DNA of 64,000 bases from Cliona cf. orientalis (GCA_963930775.1 OZ005690.1:4262225-4326224); one strand, 5' to 3'. Shown: positions 53,375-64,000, counted from the first letter of the stretch. Notes: generated by a model not told the origin, from the sequence alone. Numbers and translations: made by a program.

Positions 53375-56106
53375 CTAGGGAAAATCAAGTAAAAAGTACT
53401 CAGGAATTAGGTCATGTAAAGAGATACGTTCTGTGTGGTACACACAACTGAGTTGATCTGAGTGATTTAAATGAAAGGTGCGAATACATCCCTCAATTTC
53501 AAAGCAGGATGGGTTTTTCTCAATTCTTTCAAGACACAATGGGCAAATGGCAATCTGGGTGATGTCATGTTTCTCAAGTGGTAGTTCTGCTGAGAAGAGA
53601 TGAGAAAGCCTTTCCTCAAGGATTCTTTGCACCAGCCAACACAACCGGGCCATGATATCATAGCCATAGCTATCTCGAGTACAGCAAATCTCTATCCCTT
53701 TTTCTTCCGTTTTAGATACACAAGGAAAAATACTGAACTTTATATTTTTGTGATTGTAGATCATACCAGACTCCCACATTTCCACTCGTTTATCCACAGA
53801 AGCTTGCTTAGGATAGCGGTACACTAAATATCTAAGTATCTCCTTATGTTCAGATTCACTATCAGTATCTTGCTGTTTTTTGCCTAAATCAGTAATTTGT
53901 GATAGGTTTGAAATTATGCAGCAAAGTAGTCTGCCCCAAAGATTGGTTGGAATACTATGGACTTCAGGAGCAAATTGTCTTCTGAGTGTGCCACAGTAAA
54001 GCACCTCAGATGGAGGTTGCAAGTGGGGAAGAAGACAGGTGATGAGGTACATGTCTCGGGAAATTGGGAGGATAATGGTATAATGAATCATTAGTCGGAT
54101 GAGAGCCTGAATGATGTCCTTGTTCCAGCTGACATTGGCGAGCTCTAGGGAACACAGTTCACTGTAGGTAAGAAAGAGGTGACTGCGGTGCTCCTGGGCA
54201 AAGCATACAACTCGTAGCAGTGTGTTGTAGAGCCAAGTGGGTCGTATGAAGTAATACTGGTCCAGCCTGTCATTGGGTTCATTGTAGTGCAGCAGAAATC
54301 CTGCTTCATTTAGGAAATTAATCATATCAGGGAGCTCCTTTTTGTTGGGAGGATCACAGTCAAGAGCCTTGTCAAACAGCATCCAGAGAGTGCTCTCGTC
54401 CAGAATGCCTGGCTTGGACTTGGTTCTCAGTGCTTGCTGCTCTTTCTCAAGCACAGAGATGAGAGAGAAATATGTATCGGGAACCTGGTGGCCAATGATG
54501 CGTCGATTATTGATGGTCATCTGCTGGGCAGCATCATAAAGTCGTTGTTTGAGGTCGCTTTGCCCTTCCTTGACATTTGGGTTTGCTACCACAACCAAGA
54601 CTCCATGGTAAGAAAGAGACTGGTAGCTAGGCTTGGAAAATAATGTGTTTAGCCTTGCAGCCTGCACCTTGGCTTGCTTCTTGATGTTCAATCCTTCAAA
54701 TTGTCCTTCAAATTGTTCTGGTAGCATGACTATAACCAAGACATTTGTTGAAGGTACATACTGTACAAGAAGATCAACATATGCCTTGATCTGCTTCTCG
54801 AGATCAGCAGCAGTGGTCAAGTCCCAAACAATGACATAAAGGGCACCAAGTGTAAAGAAGCAAGGATAAATGAAATGGCAGGAATTATGGCTTCCAAAGA
54901 GCCAAGTGTTGAAATAGAGCTTTCTAGAGAGGAGTGGTTTGAAAGACCACTGGAACATATCTATCTCAGGAAGATGCTGGTTGGATAAACACTTAAAGTG
55001 GGGCTTCAACCTGGAGAGCATCACTTTTTGGACATTGTCTGAAGTACAGAGAAGCATCAATTTGACATGGTTGCAGAGCTTGTTAGAGCGGACTTGGGCC
55101 TTAAACATTCCTTTGATCCTGGCCCCTTGCAGCACTCCCCCTCCATTAGGGAGGTTGGTATTTGAGACACTCAGATTGACAAGATGATCCAAATGCTCTA
55201 TTTCTCTGGGGAGCGAAGATATTAATGTGTTGCTGAGATCCAAGGAGGTCAGAGTGCGAATGTGACACAGGCACCTAGGCACCACTATTAATGGATTTCT
55301 GCTCAAATTGAGGTTCTCAACTGATGAGCACCGTATGCCCTGTGGCAAATTGCTAAGCTTATTTACAAGGGATAGTAAGGAGGCAGACCAATTATCAATC
55401 TCAGGTACTTCCTTCAACATATTGTGGCTAAGAGAGAGGTATTCCAGGTTCGGGAGAGCAAACAGATTGGGGGACACAGTTTCAAGAAGATTTTGAGACA
55501 GATCAAGTCTCCTGAGCTGTGTGGCACTGAATATCTCAGAAGGTAGATTCCTCAGGTGGTTACTGACAAGGTTAAAATTTACCACCCATGGAGCGATGGA
55601 GTACATCCAGGAAGGATGAAGTATTTTTAGTTTAAGTTCACTCCAGTTCACATAACTACGAGCCATATTAAGGTCTGTCCTCAGCAGTAGTTCCTTTGTT
55701 GCTTCATAATTCTTGTCAGAGATGGATATAGCTATGAGGTTGCTCATCTTGGCATAATTTTGGGAGAAAAACTTACATACATCTGGCATGTACCAAGAGA
55801 CATTAGTGGACTCTGGAGGTTCGGAGAGGAGTAAGCGAATTGTAGCTATGTCTCCATTGATAGTAGCCTTATAGAGCAGAAGGATAGCTATAGCCTGGAT
55901 ATTCTCAAGCTGTATGGCAAGTTCGAGGGCCAAGTCAAGGCGTCTGGCCCCTGCCTGGACCAGAACAGGGATACAATCACCATTGCAGCTCCTATGAATG
56001 GCTGCCAACAAGGCTTCCTCAATGTTCTGCATGTCTGGCTTAGCAGACTGTTTCAAACGTGCTTCTAACTCATGAATGTCTCCTTTCTCAGCAAGTGTCA
56101 CAATTT
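53375..56106 (-). CDS. ANK-LRR-ROC-COR exon of LRRK-type protein
   Basis: A 910-codon exon begins at acceptor CTCCCTAG (56107) in phase 1, matching the preceding ankyrin exon. Order: ankyrin-like helices (about residues 1-150); leucine-rich repeats (about 180-330; LRRLDLSQNLL, LEYLSLSHNML, LTSLDLSNTLISSLP); a Ras-of-complex-like domain (about 340-540); a COR region (about 550-905) that ends in DLIPEYFLLDFP, equivalent to the COR-kinase linker of LRRK2. The P-loop position reads KLMLLCTSDNVQKVML, lacking the GxxxxGK[ST] signature, and the switch II region lacks the DxxG aspartate. It is thus a predicted pseudo-GTPase. The frame ends at TAG (53375), two bases out of register with the kinase exon. 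Confidence 0.65.
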
Positions 56107-56174
56107 CTAGGGAGAAAAGACATGTGTTTACAGTACGCTCTTTGGTTTACCAGCTAATTAGCTACAAATGTTAC

Positions 56175-56583
56175 CTTTACTACGAAGAAGTTTCAGGACA
56201 GCTTCACTCTTCTTACTTTGCAGCTCTGCCTTGGTAATAGCATCTTGTCCTTGGTCATCCTTCACTGTTATATCTGCACCATTATCAATCAGTGCATGGA
56301 CACAGCTAGCTTGGCCTTTGATAACGGCTAAATGCAGTGGGGTTAATCCTCCTCTTCCACGGATGTTAGGATTGAAACTGTGCAAAAGTATCAGTTGTAT
56401 GACATTTGGTTGATTACCTTCAACAGCTTGGTGCAATGCCGAGGTATAGGTAGGTGGATGCTGGTAGTATAAGATATCCTTGTTGTAGTAGAGAAACCCT
56501 TTCAGTAGATCAAGCTGTCCATTACGGCAGATATGACAGAGATCAAAAAATTGGTTCAGAAATGGCAATGCAGCTGTGACATT
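56175..56583 (-). CDS. ankyrin-repeat exon linking kinase array to LRRK part
   Basis: A 409-nt exon runs from acceptor CGCCTACAG (56584) to donor GTAACA (56174). It enters in phase 0 and leaves in phase 1, agreeing with both neighbours. It encodes two to three ankyrin repeats (TSALHQAVEGNQPNVIQLIL; GLTPLHLAVIKGQASCVHAL). The open extension to 56700 is intronic. Its in-phase position between the kinase exon and the LRR exon is the evidence that the locus encodes one fused protein. Confidence 0.6.
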
Positions 56584-56744
56584 CTGTAGGCGTGAAATCA
56601 ACATCAATAGTAATAAAGCAATAGGAGTGCATGTACATGCACCCCAACCTACAACAAAGAGTCTACGTACTACTAAAGCAATGCATGATATGATGGTCAA
56701 TAGCTACCATATCTTGTCGGAACAAAATTCAATGTACAATGTAC

Positions 56745-59487
56745 CTTTGTCTTCCTATCTGGGTTATTTTCACGATTTAGCACACTCATGATATTGTTCA
56801 CTTTTGCTGTACTTGGACGTTTCTCTGGCTCATCTTTTAAGCATTGCGATATCAAGTCTTGAAGGCAGTGATCTTGCCCTAGTGCATCAATCCATCTCTT
56901 CCTTTTCAATACCTCTACTTCACGTTTTTTACCAGTCACTGTCAATTCCTCTTCACGCGAGATTTCAGGAAATTGCTGGATTGCTATATACAGCGCTAAG
57001 TGACCAAATGAAAATATGTCAATGGAAGTTGAATTTTTAGAAAAAACTTCCGAAGGAAGATAAGCTAGAGCCCAACAGCATTTGTTCTGCTTGTTTACAT
57101 AGTTGTAACTGTCTAGGAGTTTCAGTACACCTAGATCGGCAATTTTTGCTTGCTTCAAATCATCTGTGAGCAACACATTTGCTGCAGTGAGTTCACCATG
57201 AATGAATGGTGTTTCTAGCTGGGTATGGAGATAGAGCAGCCCACAACTTACATCATGTAGAATGGAGAGCTTGGTATTTAGATGAATATCGGGGAACTCC
57301 TGTGAATTCAGAAGTTCCTCCAAACTCATGTGCAAACGCTCGAATATGACAGCCATGTCAGATCGATCTTCAGGATTGAAATGAACTCCAATGAACTTTA
57401 GGATGTTGGGATGGTCTAGCTTGCTCAAAGCTACGCACTCACTGTGAAATCGCTCCTGAACGCGTTGTCGTTCAGAACGAACGCGTTGTCGTTCAGAAGG
57501 GTGGATATCCTGAGTAACAAAGTCTGAATCAAGAATGTTATTTAGTCGCTTTGCAATTCGAGGTGCTCCTCTAGCAATGACTTTATACACGGCTGTGTAT
57601 GATCCATACATCTCACCATCCATAATTCCAAGAACATTCTTGATTTCAAATTCTTCCAATTCCAATCCACATAACACCTTCATTCTAACATTCAGACTTT
57701 CCGTACTTGGACGCTCACTAGGATTGTCTCTTAGACAAGACAGAATCAGATCACGAAGACAGTGATCTTCTGGAAGTTTAACAAGCCACTTTTTTCGTTT
57801 AAATATTGCTACCTCCCCTAACTGATAGGCTCTTATTGCTTCCTCAGGGGACATTTCATACGGAATAGGAAACTGCTGTAATGCAACATAAAGAGATAAT
57901 TGCCCAAAAGAGAAAACATCAAGAGGGGTATCATATTTGGGTTTGTCAGTAAGTGCTTCAGGTGGCATGTAAGCGAGAGTACCTGGACATGCCGTACAAG
58001 TCACTGCTCGATGTAAATGATTATCAATGAGCTTCGATACTCCAAGGTCAGCAAGTTTCGCATTCTTAAAATCCTCAGTCAGCAAAACATTTTCTGCCTT
58101 AAGATCGCGGTGAATAATAGGCTTTGCTAGCTGGGTGTGAAGGTACAGTAAGCCTGAACTTACGTCATGTAGGATAGATAGCTTGATAAATGTATCAATG
58201 TTGGGGCGTTGGTCAAGATCCAAAAATTTTTCCAAATCCATGTGCAACTGTTCCATGATCAGAGTTGCATCAGAGTGATTTTTGGGGTTGAAGTGAACTC
58301 CAACGAATTTCACCACATTTGGGTGATCCAGCTTACTCAAGAGAAGGCATTCATTGAGAAATCTCTCTCTGATTCCCTGCCTTTCATACCGATTTATGTC
58401 AGTATCCACCAGTATGCTATGAAGACGTTTTGCAATTCTAGGAATACCTCTCACACTAACTGCATACACAGCTCCATATGAGCCAGAACCTCGACTGTCT
58501 TCCTCTTCAAGTCCTTTGATGTCAGAAGAACTTATTTCGAATGGTAGTAATTCCTGTAGGGTGAAGTTCACAGTCTCTTTCAGTTGACAAAGCACCTTCA
58601 TCTTCATGTTAAGTTTCTCTGTGCTTGGACGCTCACTGGGGTTGTCTCTTAGGCAAGACAGAATCAAATTACGAAGACAGTGATCTTCTGGGAGCTTATC
58701 AAGCCACTTCTTTCGCTTTAGTATTGCTACCTCCCCAAGTTGATAACCTCGTATCCACTGCTCAGGAGACAGTTCGAATGCAACCTGAGGAAACTGCTGA
58801 AGGGCAACATAAAGAGCTAATTGCCCAAAGGAAAAGACATCTAGAGGGGTATCATATTTAGCTTTGTCAGTAAGTGCTTCAGGTGGCATGTAAGCGAGAG
58901 TACCTGGATATGCCGTACAAGTCACTGCTCGATGTAAATGATTATCAATGAGCTTTGATACTCCAAGGTCAGCAATTTTCGCTTTCTTAAAATCCTCAGT
59001 CATCAAAATATTTTCTGCCTTAAGATCGCGGTGAATAATAGGCTTTGCTAGCTGAGTATGAAGGTACAGTAAGCCTGAACTTACGTCACGTAGGATAGAT
59101 AAATGTATCAATGTTGGGACGTTGGTCAAGATCCAAAAATTTTTCTAAATCCATGTGCAATTTTTCCATAATCAGAGTCACATCAGAGTGATTTTCGGGG
59201 TTGAAGTGAACTCCAACGAATTTCACCACATTTGGGTGATCCAGCTTACTCAAGAGAAGGCATTCATTGAGAAATCTCTCTCTGATTCCCTGCCTTTCAT
59301 ACCGATTTATATCAGTATCCACCAGTATGCTATGAAGACGTTTTGCAATCCTAGGAATGCCTCTCACGCTAACTGCATACACGGCTCCATATGAGCCAGA
59401 ACCTCGACTGTCTTCCTCTTCAAGTCCTTCGATGTCAGAAGAATTTATTTTGAATGGTACTAGTTGTTGTAGAGTAGAGCTCGCCAT
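56745..59487 (-). CDS. triple tandem kinase exon
   Basis: The ATG at 59487 (MASSTLQQLVPF) sits in a good context. Domain 1 N-lobe (59440-59100) shows GSGSYGAVYAV and the lysine strand PRIAKRL. An 8-bp deletion at 59100/59101, relative to domain 2, shifts the frame before its C-lobe (IIHRDLKAENILM, ADLG, APE-like PPEAL). Domain 2 (about 58560-57720) is complete with HRD and DLG. Domain 3 (about 57680-56760) has a degraded glycine loop (DGEMYGSYTAVY), keeps IAKRL, but reads FIHGELTAANVLL, so the HRD Arg and Asp are lost: a pseudokinase. Domains 1 and 2 are near-identical in DNA with a 921-bp period. The exon ends at donor GTACAT (56744) in phase 0, compatible with the ankyrin exon. The kinases belong to a TKL/tyrosine-like group by feel. 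Confidence 0.7.
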
Positions 59488-59628
59488 TTTTTTCCTTTTT
59501 GCTGAAGTTAAGTGCAGACAGAATGCATGACGTGCACATGTACATGTAGATATTATAGACCATGTGATACATACAAAAACGTGGGAGAGGTTGGTAGTAC
59601 GTAGTATTCATAGAGCTCAGACTAGACA

Positions 59629-59850
59629 TTGATCCCAATATGATTTTAATTATCAGTTATATCAAAGGCAATCACATTCATACAATGTCATGTGTATACA
59701 AGATTGTGTTATAATATGAATAATTATAATATTGATAATTATATTATATTGATAATTATATATTGATCCCAATATGATTTTAATTATCAGTTATATCAAA
59801 GGCAATCACATTCATACAATGTCATGTGTACAAGATTGTTTTATAATATG
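59629..59850. repeat. two tandem copies of an AT-rich 130-bp repeat
   Basis: TTGATCCCAATATGATTTTA...CATACAATGTCATGTGTA occurs at 59629-59762 and 59763-59850 in tandem. A third copy is at 62902-63017 in the same orientation. They bracket the Crypton-like recombinase region. Confidence 0.85.
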
Positions 59851-59974
59851 TTATAGTTATAGCGCGGGGCCAGGGATTTATGGCAGTAAACGAACCGAGT
59901 CCGAGGGCGCAGCCCGAGGATAAGGTTTGTTTACGTTGCCATATATCCCTGGCAACCCGCGCTATAACTGTTAT
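59851..59974. repeat. 124-bp imperfect palindrome
   Basis: AGTTATAGCGCGGGGCCAGG...TAAACGAACC at the left is matched by the inverted AGGTTTGTTTACGTTGCCAT...CCCGCGCTATAACT at the right, arms of about 47 bp and a GC-rich loop (GAGTCCGAGGGCGCAGCCCG). It is a hairpin or foldback element with no coding sequence. Confidence 0.8.
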
Positions 59975-60308
59975 TTAATTTTGTTGCATATTGGCGACTT
60001 GAGTGTACGTTTTAGGGGTGTGCAGTCTCCATTTCATCCTAGCTAGCCACTGATCCACAGAGTTCGATCACTCTTCAGATCAGTCCCATAGCTACCAACC
60101 TCTACCCTAGGCCTTATCATGAAAGTTGTCCCCGGCACTTCATTGACTCTCCCACCCTCATTATGCAGCTTACATTTTGCTTCCAGGCGCGTTATCAACG
60201 CCAGGCCTGACATTCATATAAAATTAGTGGATCGACTCTCTCTTGCATGTGTTCAGTTGATCTCTATACAGTGGAGTAGGAAGCAATCGTGTGTTGCAGG
60301 GGCCACCC

Positions 60309-60670
60309 AGAGGAGGTTGGACATTGTCGTATACATAATGAAGGAATTTTTGGAATCAGGGAATGAAACTTCGCCAGTAAGTCTATGTTGACAAATAATG
60401 TCAGAGCCCAACTGAAGCCCCGTGAGAAAATCAACCATGAAGTACTTACGAGCTGTTTTATGTACAATGGAATGCAATTAAGCGACAAAAGTATTATAAT
60501 AGTGCATATATGTACTCCACTATAATAATATAGGTAAGACTGTTTTGATGATCTTAACAGGCTAAGATGTAGCTAATATTTCATCAGTATAGAGTCACTG
60601 GCAAAGTATTATCCCTCAATTCAAAGATTTTTGTCTTTATGTATTGAACTATGCATGTCCAACCTCCTCT
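60309..60670. mobile_element. short MITE with 16-bp ends and 10-bp flanking repeat
   Basis: AGAGGAGGTTGGACAT (60309-60324) and ATGTCCAACCTCCTCT (60655-60670) are perfect inverted ends. GGGGCCACCC lies immediately outside on the left (60299-60308) and, one base away, on the right (60672-60681), giving a probable 10-bp target duplication. The interior is AT-rich and non-coding. Confidence 0.6.
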
Positions 60671-61460
60671 GGGGGCCACCCATACAAATTGTGGGTGTGG
60701 CTTTGATTACTAAATTTTGTGACCACAATAATAATATATAATATTGTAGAGGTCATATTAATTTTTAGTAATTTAAACCAGACTTTTATGAAGAAAGTCT
60801 GCATGATATACCGTATGCACACGTCTCATACCGCTAAAATGCAATTTTCATAGATGACCACATGATGCTCCAGTGAGCACTTAGCTATGTCAAGAATGGG
60901 AAATCCAGTATGGATCTATGGAATTACATACTACAGTGGCCAAGAAGGGCCATTCCAAACTTCCAATTTCTCGATTTGCATTTCTGAATTGATCATTTCC
61001 AAATTCGCATTTCTAAAGTTGTCATTTCAAAATCCTTACTTCAACCTTTATTTTAGCCAGCAATTAGACTACTGTGCTTAATGGCTTCTGCGAACTGTGC
61101 GTACCCGAATGAGCACTCAAACCAGATAGCACACCGCGTCATAGTAGTACTCATACTCTAAAATTGTATCGGCGCGCGGACTAGGAGGTCAAAGGTCAAC
61201 ACTACGTGGTTCTCTATTTCTATTTCTGAATTGGTGATTTCCAATCCTGGGCATTTCTAATTTGGTAGATTTCCTATTTCATTCTAGCTACATAGCATTT
61301 GCATCATTCCCTCCATTACCTATACGAACTCTCCGGGAGTTACACAGGGCGCATGCGCACAGCTAGGAATGTGAACCTTTGCGTGTCCAAGCCCCGCCCC
61401 TATCTGGGAGCACATGGTAGACAATATTTAATATGGATGATGGTCACAGAAGTGCCTTAA

Positions 61461-62667
61461 GCTTACTATAAATGCTCTAATGGTGAAAACACATTGAACA
61501 CATTCAGTGCTTGGATAAGGGAAAGAAATACTAGATATCCAGCCGATCCAGTCCCAGATGACATTCTGGTGTGTAGCGAGCCTGAAATCATAAATCTCCA
61601 TCTCTCCAGATTCATTGTGGAGACAAGAAAGTCAAATGGAGAGATTTACCCTCCATCTACACTTCATCAGTTACTTTGTGGAATTTTGAGACGTATGCGA
61701 GAACTCAATTTGAATTGTCCAAACTTTTTGGACAAAAATGATAAAAGATTCCGGAGTCTTCAAGGCACTCTTGACTCGTATTTTCACAAGCTGCACTCTG
61801 AAGGTATAGGGAGGAAAATGAAGCATGCAGAGGTGATAACAACAGATGAAGAAGACCAGCTATGGGAGAGTGGTGTATTGAATGTAACTAGCTACACCTA
61901 GAGGATTGCAGAATGTGGTATTCTTCACTATTGGAAAGCTCTTTTATCTTCGTGGTGGAAAGGAGCATAGGGCTTTGAAACTGTCCCAGCTAAAGCGAGA
62001 TAGCGACGTCGACAAGTACATATACCACGAGAATGTATCAAAGAACAGAAATGGCAGTTTTAAGCAGCTTCATGTTTGCAGCAAGGTGGTACCTGTCTAT
62101 TCATGTCCGGAGGCTGGCATACGGTGTCCTGTGTACTTGCTAGATCTCTATATCAGCAAGCTTCCAGAAGAAGCAAAGGAAAAGGATCTAGTATATGTGC
62201 GACCGTTGGAAAAACAGCCTAATGATGCAAGCAAGCCATGGTACAGTGCAGTACCGATTGGAAACCACACATTACAACAAATGGTAAAGAAGATGTGTGC
62301 GGATGCTGGCATTGGTGGCCACAAAACTAACCATAGCCTGAGGGCTACTGGTGCAACTGAACTTTTCAAGAGAGGTGCTCCAGAGAAACTGATCCAAGAA
62401 CGAACCGGACACCGCTCCCTCGAAGCTCTCAGAACCTATGAAAGATCGAGTGAGGAACAACACAAAGCAGCTTCTGCACTACTGTCCGCACCAAACCATT
62501 TACCTCATTATAGTCATATAGCCAACACAAGTACATCTACCAAAACACAAGCAATCGAAATACATCAAGCCGCACCATCAACACAAGGAGTAAGCAGTAT
62601 GCCAGTATCATTTCAAAATTTACAGGGCTGCACTATCAACATCATTGGGTCTCCAAACCTCAAGTGA
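61461..62667 (+). pseudogene. Crypton-type tyrosine recombinase, frame broken once
   Basis: The N-terminal helical core-binding domain (61461-61890; LHLSRFIVETRKSNGEIYPP) is followed by the catalytic domain (to 62667). Motifs: box A in LFYLRGGKEHRALKL, HSLRATGATELF (H-x-x-R), and TGHRSLEALRTYER (His and nucleophile Tyr), then a tail ending with GCTINI. This pattern is that of the Crypton/DUF3504 family also found domesticated in ZMYM-type proteins. The two halves are out of frame because of a 4-bp surplus (CTAG/TAGC) at about 61888-61892. Otherwise both halves are open. There is no ATG at the 5' end, so an upstream exon may be missing. It may be a dead transposon or a host gene with an error. 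Confidence 0.65.
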
Positions 62668-62901
62668 TTGCATATTATTTACAGTATGCTAGCAGACTAA
62701 GTATGTGATCATAACTTCTTATTTTATCACTATTGACTGATAGATTAACTTCATTCATGTTATTTGTGCAAAGTTATTATGTAAAATATCCATGTCTTGA
62801 GGACACAAAATATGAACCATATCGGCCTTGTAGCCCTCAAGGCCCATATTATGAGATTTATTGTCCAGTCAATTGTATTGCAAAGGTATAAGAGGTGGGA
62901 T

Positions 62902-63017
62902 ATATGAATAATTATAATATTGATAATTATATATATATTGACCCCAATATGATTTTAATTATCAGTTATATCAAAGGCAATCACATTCATACAATGTCAT
63001 GTGTACAAGATTGTATA
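62902..63017. repeat. third copy of the AT-rich repeat flanking the recombinase
   Basis: ATGAATAATTATAATATTGA through CAATCACATTCATACAATGT to GTACAAGATTGT matches 59718-59840 with few changes, in the same orientation. It lies 235 bp beyond the recombinase stop. Confidence 0.85.
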
Positions 63018-64000
63018 TAATTCGGGAATTAGAAAGTCTATCGCCTACTAGCTGTTATAAAGACACTGTTTATGTACTGAAATATGAAAGCAATCAGTAG
63101 CAGTAGAGAGCTTAATGCATGACAAAACAAAGCCGAATCAAATCATAGTTGAACAACGAATTGAACGACAATCAATAAATGTCAGGTTATCTTCTCCTCT
63201 CCCTGCTTCTGTCTCTGTGATGCTTGGAACTGCGGTGACTCACGGCTTCGACCACTACACTCACCACGATCATCATGACTACGGTGCTCACGCCTAGAGC
63301 TGGAGGAATGCCTGAACAAGAGAGCGAGGGAGAGAGAGAGAGAGTGAGAATGTGAGTGAGTGGGTGAGCGAGCGAGTGAGTGAGTGAGAGCTTGGGACTG
63401 TTAAGGCAGCCTCAGCTGCTGATTGAACGAATTAAGTTAATTAAAGATGTTTCCATGGTAACTCATGTTTATAAGTAAACTACTTCCTTTCCTCTTCAAT
63501 ATGAATACCTTAGCTAGCTAGTCATCATAGTTAGCTATCTCTGGCCTATAGCTAGCTACCAACAGGTTTTGTGTTGGCATATTAGCAGTTTTTGATACTG
63601 GCAAATCCAAGTTGATCGAGGCTACCTTAACAGTCCTGAGAAAGGCCAACACACAAGAATTGAGCATGGTCTTTAAGTCTAACCAGTATTTTTACTAGTC
63701 ACTAGTTCAGCACACAATGTATCGTAGTTACTATTAAACTTATAATTTTGTGTCTATGTCCGTCTATCAGCAATGGGAGGTCAGCTGACCTCGAGACACA
63801 AGATGTTGTATCCCTGGCTGTTGAGCTTCAGAAGCTAGAAATGTCAGTCAAGGCATAATATATTAAGCTACAGGCACAAACACAAGCTTTATGGACAGAG
63901 CATACAATTATCAACCAACCGTGGACACTTACATGTAGCAGCCTGCAGTTAGCTAAACAACTGGATTAGTGAAAAGAAATTTCCTGAATCATCATTATGG
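63018..64000. other. gene-free end of window
   Basis: A GA-rich microsatellite-like stretch (GAGAGAGAG and GAGTGAGTGAGTGAG words, about 63318-63390) is the only distinct feature. A short open frame near 63115-63297 is not supported. Confidence 0.4.

Noticed and set aside
53375..53427. A 53-nt intron (GTATCT...CTAAT...CCCTAG) joining the COR and kinase exons
   Set aside because: The splice signals fit and restore the frame, but the removed segment encodes the conserved COR-kinase linker (LIPEYFLLDFP). A small indel at 53375 explains the data better.
60119..60488. Overlapping open frames of 74-90 codons on both strands
   Set aside because: They cross the end of a small MITE and have no conserved motif.
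1..64000. CRISPR arrays, rRNA genes, bacterial operons, viral structural genes
   Set aside because: None of the expected signatures was seen. The only regular array (4.5-5.3 kb) has contiguous units without unique spacers.

Overview
The window looks like a metazoan nuclear genome, most probably a demosponge. The genes are split into short exons with GT-AG introns (and two apparent GC-AG introns). Several protein families (a CARD-like death-fold protein, an expanded kinase family, an LRRK homologue, coiled-coil transposase-like proteins) resemble families I remember from sponge genomes. The species call is inference from memory. No bacterial operon, CRISPR or rRNA signal is present.

Layout. 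0.86-4.0 kb: a broken coiled-coil transposase-like gene (minus). 4.5-5.5 kb: a 37-bp minisatellite. 7-11 kb: inverted-repeat elements and two uncertain exons. 11.7-17.8 kb: a multi-exon CCCH zinc-finger gene (minus) with a duplicated exon cassette. 19.1-23.8 kb: a minisatellite, then a DIRS-type tyrosine-recombinase retrotransposon with Gag, RT/RNase H and recombinase frames all open. 24.3-25.7 kb: a long inverted-repeat element. 26.5-48.5 kb: a CARD-like gene (minus) spread over about 22 kb. Its introns hold many MITEs, a relic of a hydroxy-acid oxidase exon and a spliced, disabled transposon-type gene. 50.8-51.1 kb: a Ulp1-protease relic. 51.4-59.5 kb: an unusual minus-strand locus. 59.6-63.0 kb: direct repeats flanking a Crypton-like tyrosine recombinase.

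The most notable object is the 51.4-59.5 kb locus. Three tandem kinase domains (the third lacking the catalytic HRD aspartate) lie directly upstream of, and in compatible splice phase with, ankyrin-LRR-ROC-COR-kinase-WD40 exons of LRRK type. In the LRRK part both the GTPase P-loop and the kinase VAIK/HRD/DFG residues are lost, while very long frames stay open. Small indels interrupt the locus at about three points, so it is either a recently damaged gene or carries assembly errors.

Mobile DNA dominates the rest. At least ten MITEs with unrelated interiors share TACCGTA-type ends and TA target duplications. A second group with TAGYCTCGT ends shows 9-bp target duplications (Mutator-like), including a 57-bp palindrome with perfect 9-bp flanking repeats. 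There are also Tigger-like and hAT-like MITEs, tRNA-derived SINEs and hammerhead-ribozyme-like tandem units of Penelope type. All exon joins were made by eye from splice sites and phase and have not been tested against transcripts.
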